Part shown: piece by piece, positions 9,144-17,903 of the stretch | Layout: each line of letters starts with the position of its first letter | Position numbering within the stretch: the first letter of the stretch is position 1 | NCBI GenBank assembly: GCA_963787485.1 | Contig: CAWBDF010000007.1 | Span: 310,001 to 374,000, forward strand | Length of the DNA stretch: 64,000 nt | Source of the DNA: Bog-473 sp963787485 | Lineage (GTDB): Bacteria > Actinomycetota > Acidimicrobiia > Acidimicrobiales > RAAP-2 | Reading direction: 5' to 3' | The notes under the pieces: generated by a model | What the model was told of the DNA's origin: nothing | Seen by the model: the letters and a program-made list of their open reading frames with translations, nothing else | Databases searched by the model: none | Made by a program: the position numbers and the translations under genes

Positions 9144-10520
9144 TCAGCTGAGCGCCGCGGCCAACGTGACGTCTGCGTCGACCATCGGTGAGATCAGCGG
9201 GATCTTCCCGGCACCCTCACTGGGCTTCAAGTAACCGCCTCTCAGGTCGAAATGCCCGATCAGCTTCGGATCGACCGCGGGTCCGGACATGATTTCCTCG
9301 ACCCTCGGTCCGATACGCGCCGCCACCCCCGCCAGGGAAGCCCGGTCCAGCCCGAGCGTCCGGATCACGTTCTCACCGAGCATCAGTCGAAGCTCGTTCT
9401 CGGGAACCCCGTCGAAGGCGTCACGGAGCCATGCTTTGGTGTTGGGCCAGGTGCTCTCGTTGTGGGGGTAGTCGCGGCCGAACGCCGCCGTCTCGAGCCC
9501 TATTTCATAGCGCATGGCCGTTTCGGCGCGGTGCGGAAACGACAGGGACACCAGGCAGTTGGTGTGCCAATACTCACTCGGCATCCGCTTGGCCGGGAGA
9601 TCGCCCCGGTGGCGGAGGTAGACCTCGTCGAGGTAGCGGAGCGTGGCGGGAAGCCAATCGGCGCGGACCTCGGTCATGACCACCTTCAAGTTCGGGTGGC
9701 GATCGAAGACACCGCCCAACATGAGCTGCCACATCGGCCGGCGGGGTGACACGTCGGCAAAGAAGTCGGCGCTGAACACCTCGTTCCTCAACCGGGTGAC
9801 CAGATCGTCGGTGGACCCGCCGGACCGATCGACCTCGGACTTGACCCTGGCGATCTCCGGGAAGAACTTCCCTTGCTCCTGGCCGAAACCGGCGTGGATG
9901 AACAGCGGCAGGCCGCGGTCTTCGCAGACGCTCCAGACCGGCTCCCAGGAGGTGTCGAACAATGGGCGTTGGCCGGGGTAGCTCAAGAAGCCTGGCGGGT
10001 ACGTCCCGCGGAATCCGTGATCGGCCAGCCACTCGAGCTCGGCCACCGTGGCGGCGACATCGATACCCGGACCGCCGGCGCCAACGAGGAACACCCGGTC
10101 CTGGACGTGACCGAATGTGTCGTGCAACCACCTGTGGTAGGCCCTCACGCCAGCCTCGCACACCTCGTTGTCGTATCGGCGGTTGAAGACGTTGTAGAAG
10201 ATGGCCGACGCTCGGTGGTCGCCGAGGTAGACGAACTCCCCGGCAATGCCCTCCCGGTCCATCTCGCGCAACCGGACCTCGGGATCCCAGATGCCCCGAT
10301 ACCCACCGTTCTCCTGGGCGCCCTCGAGGTCGTAGACGCTCAACGCCTGTGGCGACCACGACATCGGGTAGCTCATGGCACCCATCACCGTCGTGTAGAC
10401 GTCGTTGTCCTCCCGAAGGGCGGGCAGGAACTCGTGATACTTCCGTTCCACGTACCGGGGCCACACCTCGGGCGGCGCCTGCGCGTGCGAATCCACGGAG
10501 ACGATGATCAATCGGTCCAC
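9144..10520 (-). CDS. Amidohydrolase family protein (amidohydrolase_2 / ACMSD-like)
   Basis: A 458-residue metal-dependent hydrolase. It begins D-R-L-I-I-V-S-V-D-S-H, the beta-1 metal-binding stretch (D-x-H in place of H-x-H), has I-H-A-G-F at the second metal site, and F-G-R-D-Y-P-H-N-E-S-T-W near the end. The GTG at 10520 has a strong AAGGAGGT about five bases upstream; an open frame 21 codons longer lacks a ribosome binding site. It lies about 100 bases downstream of the P450 on the same strand and is probably co-transcribed. A remnant of a similar protein lies at 12726. Confidence 0.88.
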   Translation of the reverse strand: MDRLIIVSVDSHAQAPPEVWPRYVERKYHEFLPALREDNDVYTTVMGAMSYPMSWSPQALSVYDLEGAQENGGYRGIWDPEVRLREMDREGIAGEFVYLGDHRASAIFYNVFNRRYDNEVCEAGVRAYHRWLHDTFGHVQDRVFLVGAGGPGIDVAATVAELEWLADHGFRGTYPPGFLSYPGQRPLFDTSWEPVWSVCEDRGLPLFIHAGFGQEQGKFFPEIARVKSEVDRSGGSTDDLVTRLRNEVFSADFFADVSPRRPMWQLMLGGVFDRHPNLKVVMTEVRADWLPATLRYLDEVYLRHRGDLPAKRMPSEYWHTNCLVSLSFPHRAETAMRYEIGLETAAFGRDYPHNESTWPNTKAWLRDAFDGVPENELRLMLGENVIRTLGLDRASLAGVAARIGPRVEEIMSGPAVDPKLIGHFDLRGGYLKPSEGAGKIPLISPMVDADVTLAAALS

Positions 10521-10627
10521 TGGTACCTCCTTAGCAACTTCACGGCGAGACCTCCCGCATTCTCGTTCAGAGGAGCGCCGCATGCACCGGGCGCCCCACG
10601 CGAGTCCTCAGCCGACCGTCCATTCGC

Positions 10628-11836
10628 TCACCAGACCAGGGGCACCTCGGCCGGGCTGCGCAGGAAGGTCGACGTCGACCATCTCACCTCGTCCTTCGGC
10701 ACGGCCAACTCCAGGCTCGGGAAGCGGTCCAGCAGGCGACCGACGGTGATCTCGATCTCGAGGAGGGCCAGATGGGCCCCGAGGCAACGGTGCGCGCCGT
10801 GGGCCAACGATAGATGAGGCTGTGGGTGGTCCCGGTGGAAGTCCAGCTCCGAGCCGTGGGGAAAGACCGACTCGTCACGGTTGGCGACCTGGTGCTCGGG
10901 CAGGATCGCCTCGCCGGCGGCGATGACGACGCCGTGACTCAGCTCCACGTCCTCCTTGGCCCAGCTCACATGGGGCATGCCGAAGCGGAAGCTGGGGATC
11001 CATCGCCACAGCTCCTCGAGTGCCGCTCCCAGCAACCGACGGTCGGCGAGAAGCTCCTCCCAGCGGGCCCGAGACGTCATCAGCGTGTAGACGGTCGAGC
11101 CGAGCTGGGCCGCCGTCGTCTCGAACCCGGCCAGGAAGAGTGCCAGCGACAGACTGACCAGCTCCCCTTCGGTCAGCTGGTCCTCGTCGTCTCGCGCGTG
11201 CACCATGACGCTCAGCAGGTCGTCGGTGCTGACGTCCCGCCGCTCCGCGATCAGGTTCGAGATGTAGCCGATCATCTCACCGAGCGCGGCGTCCTTCTCG
11301 GCCCGTGGGAGGAGGATGTTCATCAGCGAGTCCACCCAGCCGCGGAACGTGGGGGCATCCGACGACGGCACGCCGAGAATGCCGGTGATGACGCTGAGAG
11401 GAAGGTCCCACGTGTAGAGGGAGACGAAGTCCGCCGGCGGCCCCTTGGCCACCAACTCGTCGAGGAGTAGATCCGCCTTGGCCTCTATGGACCCCCTGAG
11501 CTTCAGGATCTGCTTGCCCGAGAAGGCCGTCAGCGTCAGTCGCCGCAGCCTGGTGTGCATGGGTGGATCCATGTTGGCGATGATGGAGGGGTCGTCCGAT
11601 ATCTTCATCTCCATCAGCCGAGGCGTGTCACGACCGAGGCCGGGGGCCCTGCCGAAGCGACGATCGCCGTAGATCGTCCTGACGTCCTCGTAGCCGGTCG
11701 CCATCCAGGATGGTTCACCGTACGGGAGCTGGATCCGGACCGGACCCTGCTCCTGGAGCTCGCGGTAGAAGTCGTCAACGACAAGGTCGTCGCGCCTGAC
11801 GATCGGGTATTCGATGACGCCACTGGTATCGATCAC
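10628..11836 (-). CDS. Cytochrome P450 (paralog of the one at 43180)
   Basis: A 402-residue soluble bacterial P450. The I-helix motif is A-G-F-E-T-T, the K-helix E-x-x-R is E-E-L-W-R, and the heme loop is L-A-H-G-A-H-R-C-L-G, where the usual Phe at the start is Leu. The family oxidises hydrophobic substrates with electrons from a ferredoxin; no ferredoxin gene is next to it. The GTG at 11836 follows GAGGAGG; the open frame 32 codons longer has no support. It is divergent from the SDR at 11947 and upstream of the amidohydrolase at 10520. Confidence 0.92.
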   Translation of the reverse strand: MIDTSGVIEYPIVRRDDLVVDDFYRELQEQGPVRIQLPYGEPSWMATGYEDVRTIYGDRRFGRAPGLGRDTPRLMEMKISDDPSIIANMDPPMHTRLRRLTLTAFSGKQILKLRGSIEAKADLLLDELVAKGPPADFVSLYTWDLPLSVITGILGVPSSDAPTFRGWVDSLMNILLPRAEKDAALGEMIGYISNLIAERRDVSTDDLLSVMVHARDDEDQLTEGELVSLSLALFLAGFETTAAQLGSTVYTLMTSRARWEELLADRRLLGAALEELWRWIPSFRFGMPHVSWAKEDVELSHGVVIAAGEAILPEHQVANRDESVFPHGSELDFHRDHPQPHLSLAHGAHRCLGAHLALLEIEITVGRLLDRFPSLELAVPKDEVRWSTSTFLRSPAEVPLVW

Positions 11837-11946
11837 CGCTGCAGCCTCCTCGCCACACGACTCTCGATGGATGGTATACGTTCCCTGGCCGGCCTCTAGT
11901 CGATCGGCTACGTTGGCGCGGAGCCGCAGCACAAGGGGGAGCCCCC

Positions 11947-12711
11947 ATGGGAATTGAGTTGAACGGCAAGGTCGCGATCGTGACCGGAGGGGCGCGCGGC
12001 ATCGGGAAGGGGATGGCCACCGCCCTGCTCAAGGCCGGCGCGGCCGTCACCATCACCGACATCCGCGAGGAGACGCTCGCGCAGACGAGCGCGGAGTTCG
12101 ACAAGCTCCCCGGAGCCCGGCACCTCGCCATCCTGGCCGACGGGGCCAAGGACGAGGACGTCGAGAACGCAGTGCGCAAGACGGTCGACGCCTTCGGACG
12201 AATCGACGTGATCGTCAACAACGCTCAGGCGTCGGTGACCGGCGTCAATATGGAGGACCAGAGCGTTGAAGACGTCATGGTCGCCATCGACACGGGATTT
12301 CTCGCCTCGTTCCGGTACATGAAGGCGTGTTTCCCCTACCTCAAGGAATCACAGGGCACCGTCGTCAACTTCGCATCGCAAGCCGGACTGATCGGCAACT
12401 GGGGCATGATCGGCTACAACGCCGCGAAGGAGGCCAACCGGGCCCTCACGCGCACGGCGGCACGAGAGTGGGCCCAGCACAACATCACGGCCAACTGCAT
12501 CATCCCCGGCATGTTGACGGAGGGCTCCAAGGAATTCTTCGACGCCAATCCCGAGCACTACAAGCACTCGCTGTCCAACATCCCGCTGGCCCGGCTTGGC
12601 GATCCCGAGAAGGATGCCGGATCGCTGGTCGTCTTCTTGGCTTCCGAAGGTGCCCACTACATCACGGGCGATACCTTCAACATCGACGGCGGGCGCTGCC
12701 TGCGCCCCTGA
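11947..12711 (+). CDS. SDR family oxidoreductase
   Basis: A 254-residue SDR with T-G-G-A-R-G-I-G, N-N-A-Q (Gln in place of the usual Gly), F-A-S-Q and Y-N-A-A-K for the active site, and F-N-I-D-G-G at the end. The ATG at 11947 follows AAGGGGGA. It faces away from the P450 at 10628-11836, and the roughly 110 bases between the two starts should hold both promoters. It is followed by the scar at 12726-12883. Confidence 0.9.
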   Translation: MGIELNGKVAIVTGGARGIGKGMATALLKAGAAVTITDIREETLAQTSAEFDKLPGARHLAILADGAKDEDVENAVRKTVDAFGRIDVIVNNAQASVTGVNMEDQSVEDVMVAIDTGFLASFRYMKACFPYLKESQGTVVNFASQAGLIGNWGMIGYNAAKEANRALTRTAAREWAQHNITANCIIPGMLTEGSKEFFDANPEHYKHSLSNIPLARLGDPEKDAGSLVVFLASEGAHYITGDTFNIDGGRCLRP

Positions 12712-12725
12712 CGACAGGGGTCGCC

Positions 12726-12883
12726 ATGGACGACGCAAGGCTCATCATCGTTTCCTCGGACTCGCATGCCGGAATGCCCAAGGAGCTTTACCACACCCTG
12801 CTCCCCGGGCTCCGGGAGGACGAGCGAAGTGGATCACCGGCGTCACGTTGCCCGCGGACGCCGGTTTCGTGAACAAGGTCTGA
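12726..12883 (+). pseudogene. Deletion scar: amidohydrolase N-terminus joined to SDR C-terminus
   Basis: From ATG 12726 the frame reads R-L-I-I-V-S-S-D-S-H-A and L-L-P-G-L-R-E-D, closely resembling the start of the amidohydrolase at 9144-10520, then drifts into nonsense and stops at 12872. From about 12827 a different frame reads W-I-T-G-V-T-L-P-A-D-A-G-F-V-N-K-V and stops at 12883, which is the usual last strand of an SDR. The simplest reading is one deletion near 12822-12832 that removed the rest of both genes. No function is expected. Confidence 0.75.
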
Positions 12884-12901
12884 CGGTTTCTCGGAGAGGA
12901 C

Positions 12902-13756
12902 ATGCAGGTCGGATACTTCTCCCAGAACACTCCCGAAGACGAGAGCGCGGCAACGCTCGGACCAGCCCTCGAGGACCGAGCGTTCGAATCGGTGTGGTTC
13001 GGGGAGCATTCGCACATCCCCTGCTCCAGTGCGCAGCTGTACCCCGGAGCGGAGAGGATGCCCGATGTCTACCGGCGGATGCTCGACCCGTTTCTCAGTC
13101 TGATGGCAATGGCCGGTGCGACGACGGATCTCAAACTCGGGACGGCCGTGGTCCTCCCCCTCGAGCACGACGTGTTCGACCTGGCCAAGCGGGTCTCGAC
13201 GCTCGACCTCCTCTCCGGTGGCCGGCTGATGTTCGGCGTCGGTGCCGGATGGAACGAGCACGAGCTAGCCAACTGCCGGTCGATCGGGTGGTCGCGGCGA
13301 TACGAGGCCCTCGGCGAGTGTGTCGGCGCATTGAAAGCACTCTGGTGCGACGAGGAGGCCGCATTCCACGGGAGGTTCTTCGACTTCGAACCGGTCTGGT
13401 CGGAACCCAAGCCCCGGCAACGACCCCATCCACCCATCATGTGCGGAATGGCGGGCAAGTTGGGGACGCGAAGCGCGGTGGCGTGGGCAGACGGGTGGAT
13501 GCCGCTGGACGTCGGGTTGGGGAACGTCGAGAAGAAGCTGCGACTGTTCCGGGACGCGGCCGCTCAGAGCGGGAGGACCGATGTCCCGGTCACGATCGTT
13601 GCCTGGGGCGATCCCACGATCGACACCCTCCTGCGCTACCGCGACCTCGGTGTGGAACGGGTCATCGTGGGCGTCGCTCGAGCCGGACTCGACGACCCTT
13701 CGACCACGTTGCCGTTCCTCGACTCGAGTGCCGCGCTCATTGATCGACTTCGATGA
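12902..13756 (+). CDS. Luciferase-like (LLM) flavin/F420-dependent oxidoreductase
   Basis: A 284-residue TIM-barrel enzyme of the luciferase-like monooxygenase superfamily. S-V-W-F-G-E-H-S-H near residue 40, R-V-S-T-L-D-L-L-S-G-G-R and G-V-G-A-G-W-N-E-H-E are characteristic. In actinobacteria such proteins use either FMNH2 or coenzyme F420; the sequence alone does not decide which. The ATG at 12902 follows GGAGAGGA. It lies directly after the deletion scar and before two acyl-CoA dehydrogenases, so it may have belonged to the operon truncated by that deletion. Confidence 0.88.
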   Translation: MQVGYFSQNTPEDESAATLGPALEDRAFESVWFGEHSHIPCSSAQLYPGAERMPDVYRRMLDPFLSLMAMAGATTDLKLGTAVVLPLEHDVFDLAKRVSTLDLLSGGRLMFGVGAGWNEHELANCRSIGWSRRYEALGECVGALKALWCDEEAAFHGRFFDFEPVWSEPKPRQRPHPPIMCGMAGKLGTRSAVAWADGWMPLDVGLGNVEKKLRLFRDAAAQSGRTDVPVTIVAWGDPTIDTLLRYRDLGVERVIVGVARAGLDDPSTTLPFLDSSAALIDRLR

Positions 13757-13837
13757 GGGCGTGTACGGTCCGATGGGTGACTGCATTGCCCGCGGCCAAG
13801 GCTGTTGGCTGACTGAGCGAAGCTGAAAGGGGGAGCC

Positions 13838-15058
13838 ATGGACGACGAGCGACTGGAGACCGCTGAGCTCCACCAATACCGGCTGCGTGCCCGGCAGTGG
13901 CTGGCGGATCATGTGCCTCGGACGGAGGGAGGAACAAGCTCCGAACACGTTGTGGTCGAGCGTATGGACGACTTCAGGATGCTCCAGCAGAAGCTTTTCG
14001 ACGCTGGGTACGCCGGCTTCACCCTTCCCGTCGAATTCGGCGGCCAGGGTCTCACCATCGACCACGAATTGGTGTTCAACGAGGAGGCCGCCGACTACGA
14101 CATGCCGCCCACGCCCTTCAAGGTGTCGATCAACATTCTCGGAGTTGCGCTCGCCCAATTCGGCAACGACGAGCAGAAGCGTGCCTACATCCCCGACATC
14201 CTCTCCGGGAGGAAGGTGTGGACCCAGCTCCTCTCGGAGCCCAGCGGTGGATCAGATCTGGCCGGGCTCATCACCCGCGCGACGCGCGATGGTGACACGT
14301 TCATCGTCAACGGGCAGAAGGTCTGGAGCACGAGCGCACACGTGGCCGACGTCGCCTTCTGTCCCGTGCGGACCCGTTGGGATGTCCCCAAGCACCACGG
14401 AATCTCAGTGCTGATCATCGACCTGGCATCTCCAGGCGTCGAGATCCGGCGCGTCACGCAGATCGACCGCGGCGCGGAGTTCTGTCACGAGTTCCTCACC
14501 GATGTGGTGGTGCCCGAATCGAACCTGGTCGGTCAGGAGAACGACGGTTGGCGGGTGGCCCGTGGCGTGCTCGAGATCGAACACGCCTGGGTGGGTCGGG
14601 GCGGTGCGGGGAGACTCGGTGAGGAAGGGTCGCCCGCTCTCGTCTCGCTCGCCCACGCCAACGGACAGGCACGGGATGGGGCGACTCGGCGCCGCATCGT
14701 CGATCTCCACGTGGCCCACACGGCCCAGAAGCTCCTCACGATCAGGCTCTCCAACGCCATGGATTCCGGAAAACTTCCTCCCTCGTTCGGCGGGATCCTG
14801 AAGCTCGGAGACGACCTCTTGGGCCAACGGCGGGCCGAACTGGCACTCGAGATCGCCGGAGCCAGCGGCATCACATGGACGTCGAGCAACGCGGACGGAG
14901 GTCGGTGGTCCGACCTCTTTCTCAACAGTCGACAACTGACCATCGCCGGCGGAACCGTCGAGATGCAGCGGAACAACATCAGCGAGCACACCCTTGGACT
15001 CCCCCGCGAGCCGGCGGTCGACCGCGACATCCCCTTCAGCGAGGTTGCCCACAACTGA
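13838..15058 (+). CDS. Acyl-CoA dehydrogenase
   Basis: A 406-residue flavoprotein of the acyl-CoA dehydrogenase family. Seen are L-S-E-P-S-G-G-S-D-L-A-G (FAD/substrate loop), I-V-N-G-Q-K-V-W-S-T, and a C-terminal G-G-T-V-E-M-Q-R-N-N-I. A Glu in V-L-E-I-E-H may be the catalytic base in the isovaleryl-CoA-dehydrogenase-like position. It would introduce a 2,3 double bond into an acyl-CoA. The ATG at 13838 follows AAAGGGGGAG. Only 63 bases separate it from the double-length dehydrogenase downstream, suggesting co-expression and perhaps a shared pathway. Confidence 0.92.
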   Translation: MDDERLETAELHQYRLRARQWLADHVPRTEGGTSSEHVVVERMDDFRMLQQKLFDAGYAGFTLPVEFGGQGLTIDHELVFNEEAADYDMPPTPFKVSINILGVALAQFGNDEQKRAYIPDILSGRKVWTQLLSEPSGGSDLAGLITRATRDGDTFIVNGQKVWSTSAHVADVAFCPVRTRWDVPKHHGISVLIIDLASPGVEIRRVTQIDRGAEFCHEFLTDVVVPESNLVGQENDGWRVARGVLEIEHAWVGRGGAGRLGEEGSPALVSLAHANGQARDGATRRRIVDLHVAHTAQKLLTIRLSNAMDSGKLPPSFGGILKLGDDLLGQRRAELALEIAGASGITWTSSNADGGRWSDLFLNSRQLTIAGGTVEMQRNNISEHTLGLPREPAVDRDIPFSEVAHN

Positions 15059-15121
15059 GCGGGACGGACCGGTACGAACGATCGGACCGGTCTGCGGAAA
15101 ACCAAGAAAGGAAGCGCCATC

Positions 15122-17245
15122 GTGGTTGAGATCGACGACGACTCGTTCGTTCACGAGGATCCGGAACCCGCGGCAGCGCTGCGTGCCCGCCTGCGTACCC
15201 TGATCGCCACCCACCTGCCCGAAGGTTGGCTCGGTCCGTTCACCAACGACGCTGCCGACCTCGAGATCAGCAATCGCTTCTGCGAGGTGTTGGCGTCAGA
15301 GGGACTCCTGGTTCCCAACTGGCCCTCGCAATACGGTGGCCAGGACCTCGACCTGGCCTCGTCCGTCGTCATCCGCGAGGAGATGTGGGCGCACTTCGAG
15401 CCGCGGGGTGGTCAGTACTACGGTCCGAACTGGGTCGGACCGTCGATCTTCGACTACGGGACCCCCGAGCAGAAAGCCCTGCATCTCCCGCTCATCGCGG
15501 CGGGCAGGGGGTTCTGGTGTCAGGGCTTCAGTGAGCCCGACGCGGGCTCGGATCTCGCAAACCTCAAGACCCGCGCCGTGCCCGACGGCGACGGCTTCCG
15601 GATCACGGGACAGAAAATCTGGACTTCCTGGGCGCTCTGGGCCGACTGGTGCTATTTGCTCGCCCGCGTCGATGGGGTGGGCGACGGGCAAAGGCGCAGC
15701 TCGGGGATCACCGTGTTCCTGCTGCCCATGGACCGAGAAGGGGTCACGGTCCGAGGTCTGGACGGGATTCCCGGTCCCCACCACCTCAATGAGGTTTTCC
15801 TCGACGAGGTGTGGGCCGACCGTTCCGAGGTCCTGGGCCAGGTCGGCCAGGGCTGGCAGGTCATTCGTGACGCCTTGTCCAATGAACGAGTGGGGATCGC
15901 TCGCTACGCCCGTGACGACCGGCTCCTGGCGGAGGCGCTCGCCGACGACGTCTACCGGTCGGCATTGTCGCCCAGTCGGTGGCTCGACACGCGTGTGCGC
16001 AACCGCATGGCCCGCCTGATGTGCCGGAGGGCCCTGTGGTTCCAACGCGACGGAGGCTCCCACGATTTCGTGGTCAGTGCGGCGCGGATGATCACGACCC
16101 GGGCCAACCTCCAGGCTGCCGAAACGCTGAGCGAGGCAGTTGGCGATCGGTTCTTCGAGGACCGATATGCACCGCAACCGGCGCTCGGCGGCGCGACCGA
16201 GTTCTTCTGGCGTTACATGCAAGCCGGCACCATCGCGTCGGGGACCACTGAGATGCTGCAACGACAGCTGGCACGCGCAATGTTCGGTGGCGAGCGCACC
16301 CGGGTCACCGACGACGTCGCGGAAATTCGGTCGACTGTCGATCGCTTTGCCGCTGCGCTGGGCAGCGTCGACCTGGCCCGCCGCTGCATGGGAGACCCTG
16401 CTCTGCGCCGCCAGGCGGCCGACGGCCTCTTGGCCATCATCGCCGACCTCGACCCGCGCGCCGGGCAGGTCGAAGGGCTCGCGGCGGCCGAAGTCTGCCG
16501 AGCGGCTGGGCACGCCGTGTTGCCCCTCCCCGTCGAGTCCATGTTGCTGAGCCGCCGAGACGGCCACCCCCTCGTCATGCTCTCGCACCACGGCCGGTTC
16601 GAACACGGCGACCTCTTCGAGACGTGGGAGGCCGTGTCCTCCAATGGAGACGTGCAGGAAGTGGCGGGCACCGGGCCGGGGATCGGGTCCAAGGTGGGAC
16701 CGTTCGTCAACCCGGTAGCGCCTGACCGCACGGGCTCCGCTCCCCCGCTCTCGGCATCCGACGCAGCGCTTCTCCACGCCCTCCCCTCGTGGTACCTGTT
16801 GGGCGCCGCGGAACAGGCGCTCGATCTCGCCACCACCTATGCGACCCAGCGAGAGCAATTCGGCTCCCCCATCTCCTCCTACCAGGGCGTCGCCTTCCCA
16901 CTTGCCGATGCGTGCGCGGAGTTACAGGCTCTCTACGAACTGGCGCTCGACACCATGCACCGGATCGCTCGGGGATCGTCATCAGCGCTGGTGGATGCTC
17001 TGGCGCTGCGATGGTCCGCCCTGGAAATCGTACGGCGCGTGCTGCGAATCTCTCACCAGGTGCTCGGGGCGGTGGGGATGTGCGAAGAGCACGACCTCTC
17101 CGTCATCACCCTCACACTGCAGGCCCGCTTGCGCCTGCCGACCGACCTCGAAGCATGTATGTCCGCCCTGGTGGACGCGGTCGACACGTGGGGATTCGAC
17201 AGCGTCTTCACGCCGATCGGTCATGGCGAAAAGAGGATCACCTGA
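15122..17245 (+). CDS. Double-length acyl-CoA dehydrogenase (FadE34-type fusion)
   Basis: A 707-residue protein made of two acyl-CoA dehydrogenase modules. The first (to ~400) has F-S-E-P-D-A-G-S-D-L-A-N, I-T-G-Q-K-I-W-T-S, S-N-E-R-V-G (possible catalytic Glu) and S-G-T-T-E-M-L-Q-R-Q. The second (~400-707) is degenerate but keeps R-E-Q-F-G-S-P-I-S-S-Y-Q-G and a final helical domain. Length and layout match FadE34 of mycobacteria, an alpha2-beta2-like fusion used for steroid-ring side chains; that substrate assignment is inferred. The GTG at 15122 follows AAAGGAAG. It overlaps nothing; the tandem repeat begins 26 bases after its stop. Confidence 0.88.
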   Translation: MVEIDDDSFVHEDPEPAAALRARLRTLIATHLPEGWLGPFTNDAADLEISNRFCEVLASEGLLVPNWPSQYGGQDLDLASSVVIREEMWAHFEPRGGQYYGPNWVGPSIFDYGTPEQKALHLPLIAAGRGFWCQGFSEPDAGSDLANLKTRAVPDGDGFRITGQKIWTSWALWADWCYLLARVDGVGDGQRRSSGITVFLLPMDREGVTVRGLDGIPGPHHLNEVFLDEVWADRSEVLGQVGQGWQVIRDALSNERVGIARYARDDRLLAEALADDVYRSALSPSRWLDTRVRNRMARLMCRRALWFQRDGGSHDFVVSAARMITTRANLQAAETLSEAVGDRFFEDRYAPQPALGGATEFFWRYMQAGTIASGTTEMLQRQLARAMFGGERTRVTDDVAEIRSTVDRFAAALGSVDLARRCMGDPALRRQAADGLLAIIADLDPRAGQVEGLAAAEVCRAAGHAVLPLPVESMLLSRRDGHPLVMLSHHGRFEHGDLFETWEAVSSNGDVQEVAGTGPGIGSKVGPFVNPVAPDRTGSAPPLSASDAALLHALPSWYLLGAAEQALDLATTYATQREQFGSPISSYQGVAFPLADACAELQALYELALDTMHRIARGSSSALVDALALRWSALEIVRRVLRISHQVLGAVGMCEEHDLSVITLTLQARLRLPTDLEACMSALVDAVDTWGFDSVFTPIGHGEKRIT

Positions 17246-17270
17246 CTCAATACGTGGTCGGACAGTCGAC

Positions 17271-17351
17271 CCATGTGCGGGACGGAAGTCCCGAGTTCCA
17301 TGTGCGGGACGGAAGTCCCGAGTTCCATGTGCGGGACGGAAGTCCCGAGTT
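17271..17351. repeat. Three tandem 27-bp units, each a GGAA-loop hairpin (DosR-box-like dyad)
   Basis: Identical 27-bp units at 17271-17297, 17298-17324 and 17325-17351, followed by the first four bases of a fourth. Each contains CGGGAC-GGAA-GTCCCG: a 6-bp stem with a GNRA-type tetraloop, and also a GGGAC-N4-GTCCC dyad like the core of the DosR/DevR box. The array lies between the dehydrogenase stop (17245) and the NTF2-like gene (GTG 17462), in its upstream region. Reading through it as protein would give a repeated nonapeptide, but the gene's ribosome binding site lies after it. Confidence 0.9.
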
Positions 17352-17461
17352 CCATCGTCCTCCTCCCCCTGGGGCCTGGCGACGCTATCTCGATTCGGCC
17401 GTGGCGTGCCGCTACGATCCACCTCGTGCCCGGGTCCGGAGAATCCGCCGAGGAGGCTTGG

Positions 17462-17902
17462 GTGGACAAGGTGGCGATCCAGGAGACCATCAATCGATAC
17501 AGCGACGCGGCCAATCGTGCCGACTGGGACGCGCTGGAGTCGTGCTACGCACCAGGGAGCGTCTGGGAGGTCACCGAGCCCAACTCGATCCGCTTCGAGG
17601 AACCGGAGCGGATCCGGGACGGCGTGGTGAAGCTCATCGGCAGGGTCGAGACGTTCCTTCAGGTCGTCCACAACACGCTGGTGACACTTCACGACGACGG
17701 CACCGCGAGCGCGCGCTCGACGCTGCAGGAGATCGTCCGGATACCCGGGACCTTCGATGCCGTGTTCTGGGGAATCTCCTATGACCGTTTCGTCAGGCAC
17801 GAAGGAACCTGGAAGTTCTCCCACCGACGTTTCAGGGGTGTGTACCTGGACCGAAGCCCGTTGGGTGGCGAATGCAGCCTCTTGAGGACCGAGCTCGACT
17901 GA
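17462..17902 (+). CDS. SnoaL/NTF2-like protein
   Basis: A 146-residue cone-fold protein of the SnoaL / nuclear-transport-factor-2 superfamily: an N-terminal I-Q-E-T-I-N-R-Y helix, A-D-W-D-A-L-E-S-C-Y-A-P, and a beta-rich C-terminal half ending near H-R-R-F-R-G-V-Y. Relatives act as steroid isomerases, cyclases or dehydratases, or only bind ligands. The GTG at 17462 has AGGAGG at 17451-17456, five bases away; the frame is open through the hairpin array upstream but has no start support there. The next gene starts one base after its stop. Confidence 0.82.
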   Translation: MDKVAIQETINRYSDAANRADWDALESCYAPGSVWEVTEPNSIRFEEPERIRDGVVKLIGRVETFLQVVHNTLVTLHDDGTASARSTLQEIVRIPGTFDAVFWGISYDRFVRHEGTWKFSHRRFRGVYLDRSPLGGECSLLRTELD

Positions 17903-17903
17903 A

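Noticed and set aside
15296..16858. A 520-codon open frame on the minus strand
   Set aside because: It lies wholly under the double-length acyl-CoA dehydrogenase, which has strong family motifs. The antisense translation shows none.
17271..17351. CRISPR array
   Set aside because: The three 27-bp units follow each other directly with no spacers, and there are no cas genes in the window.
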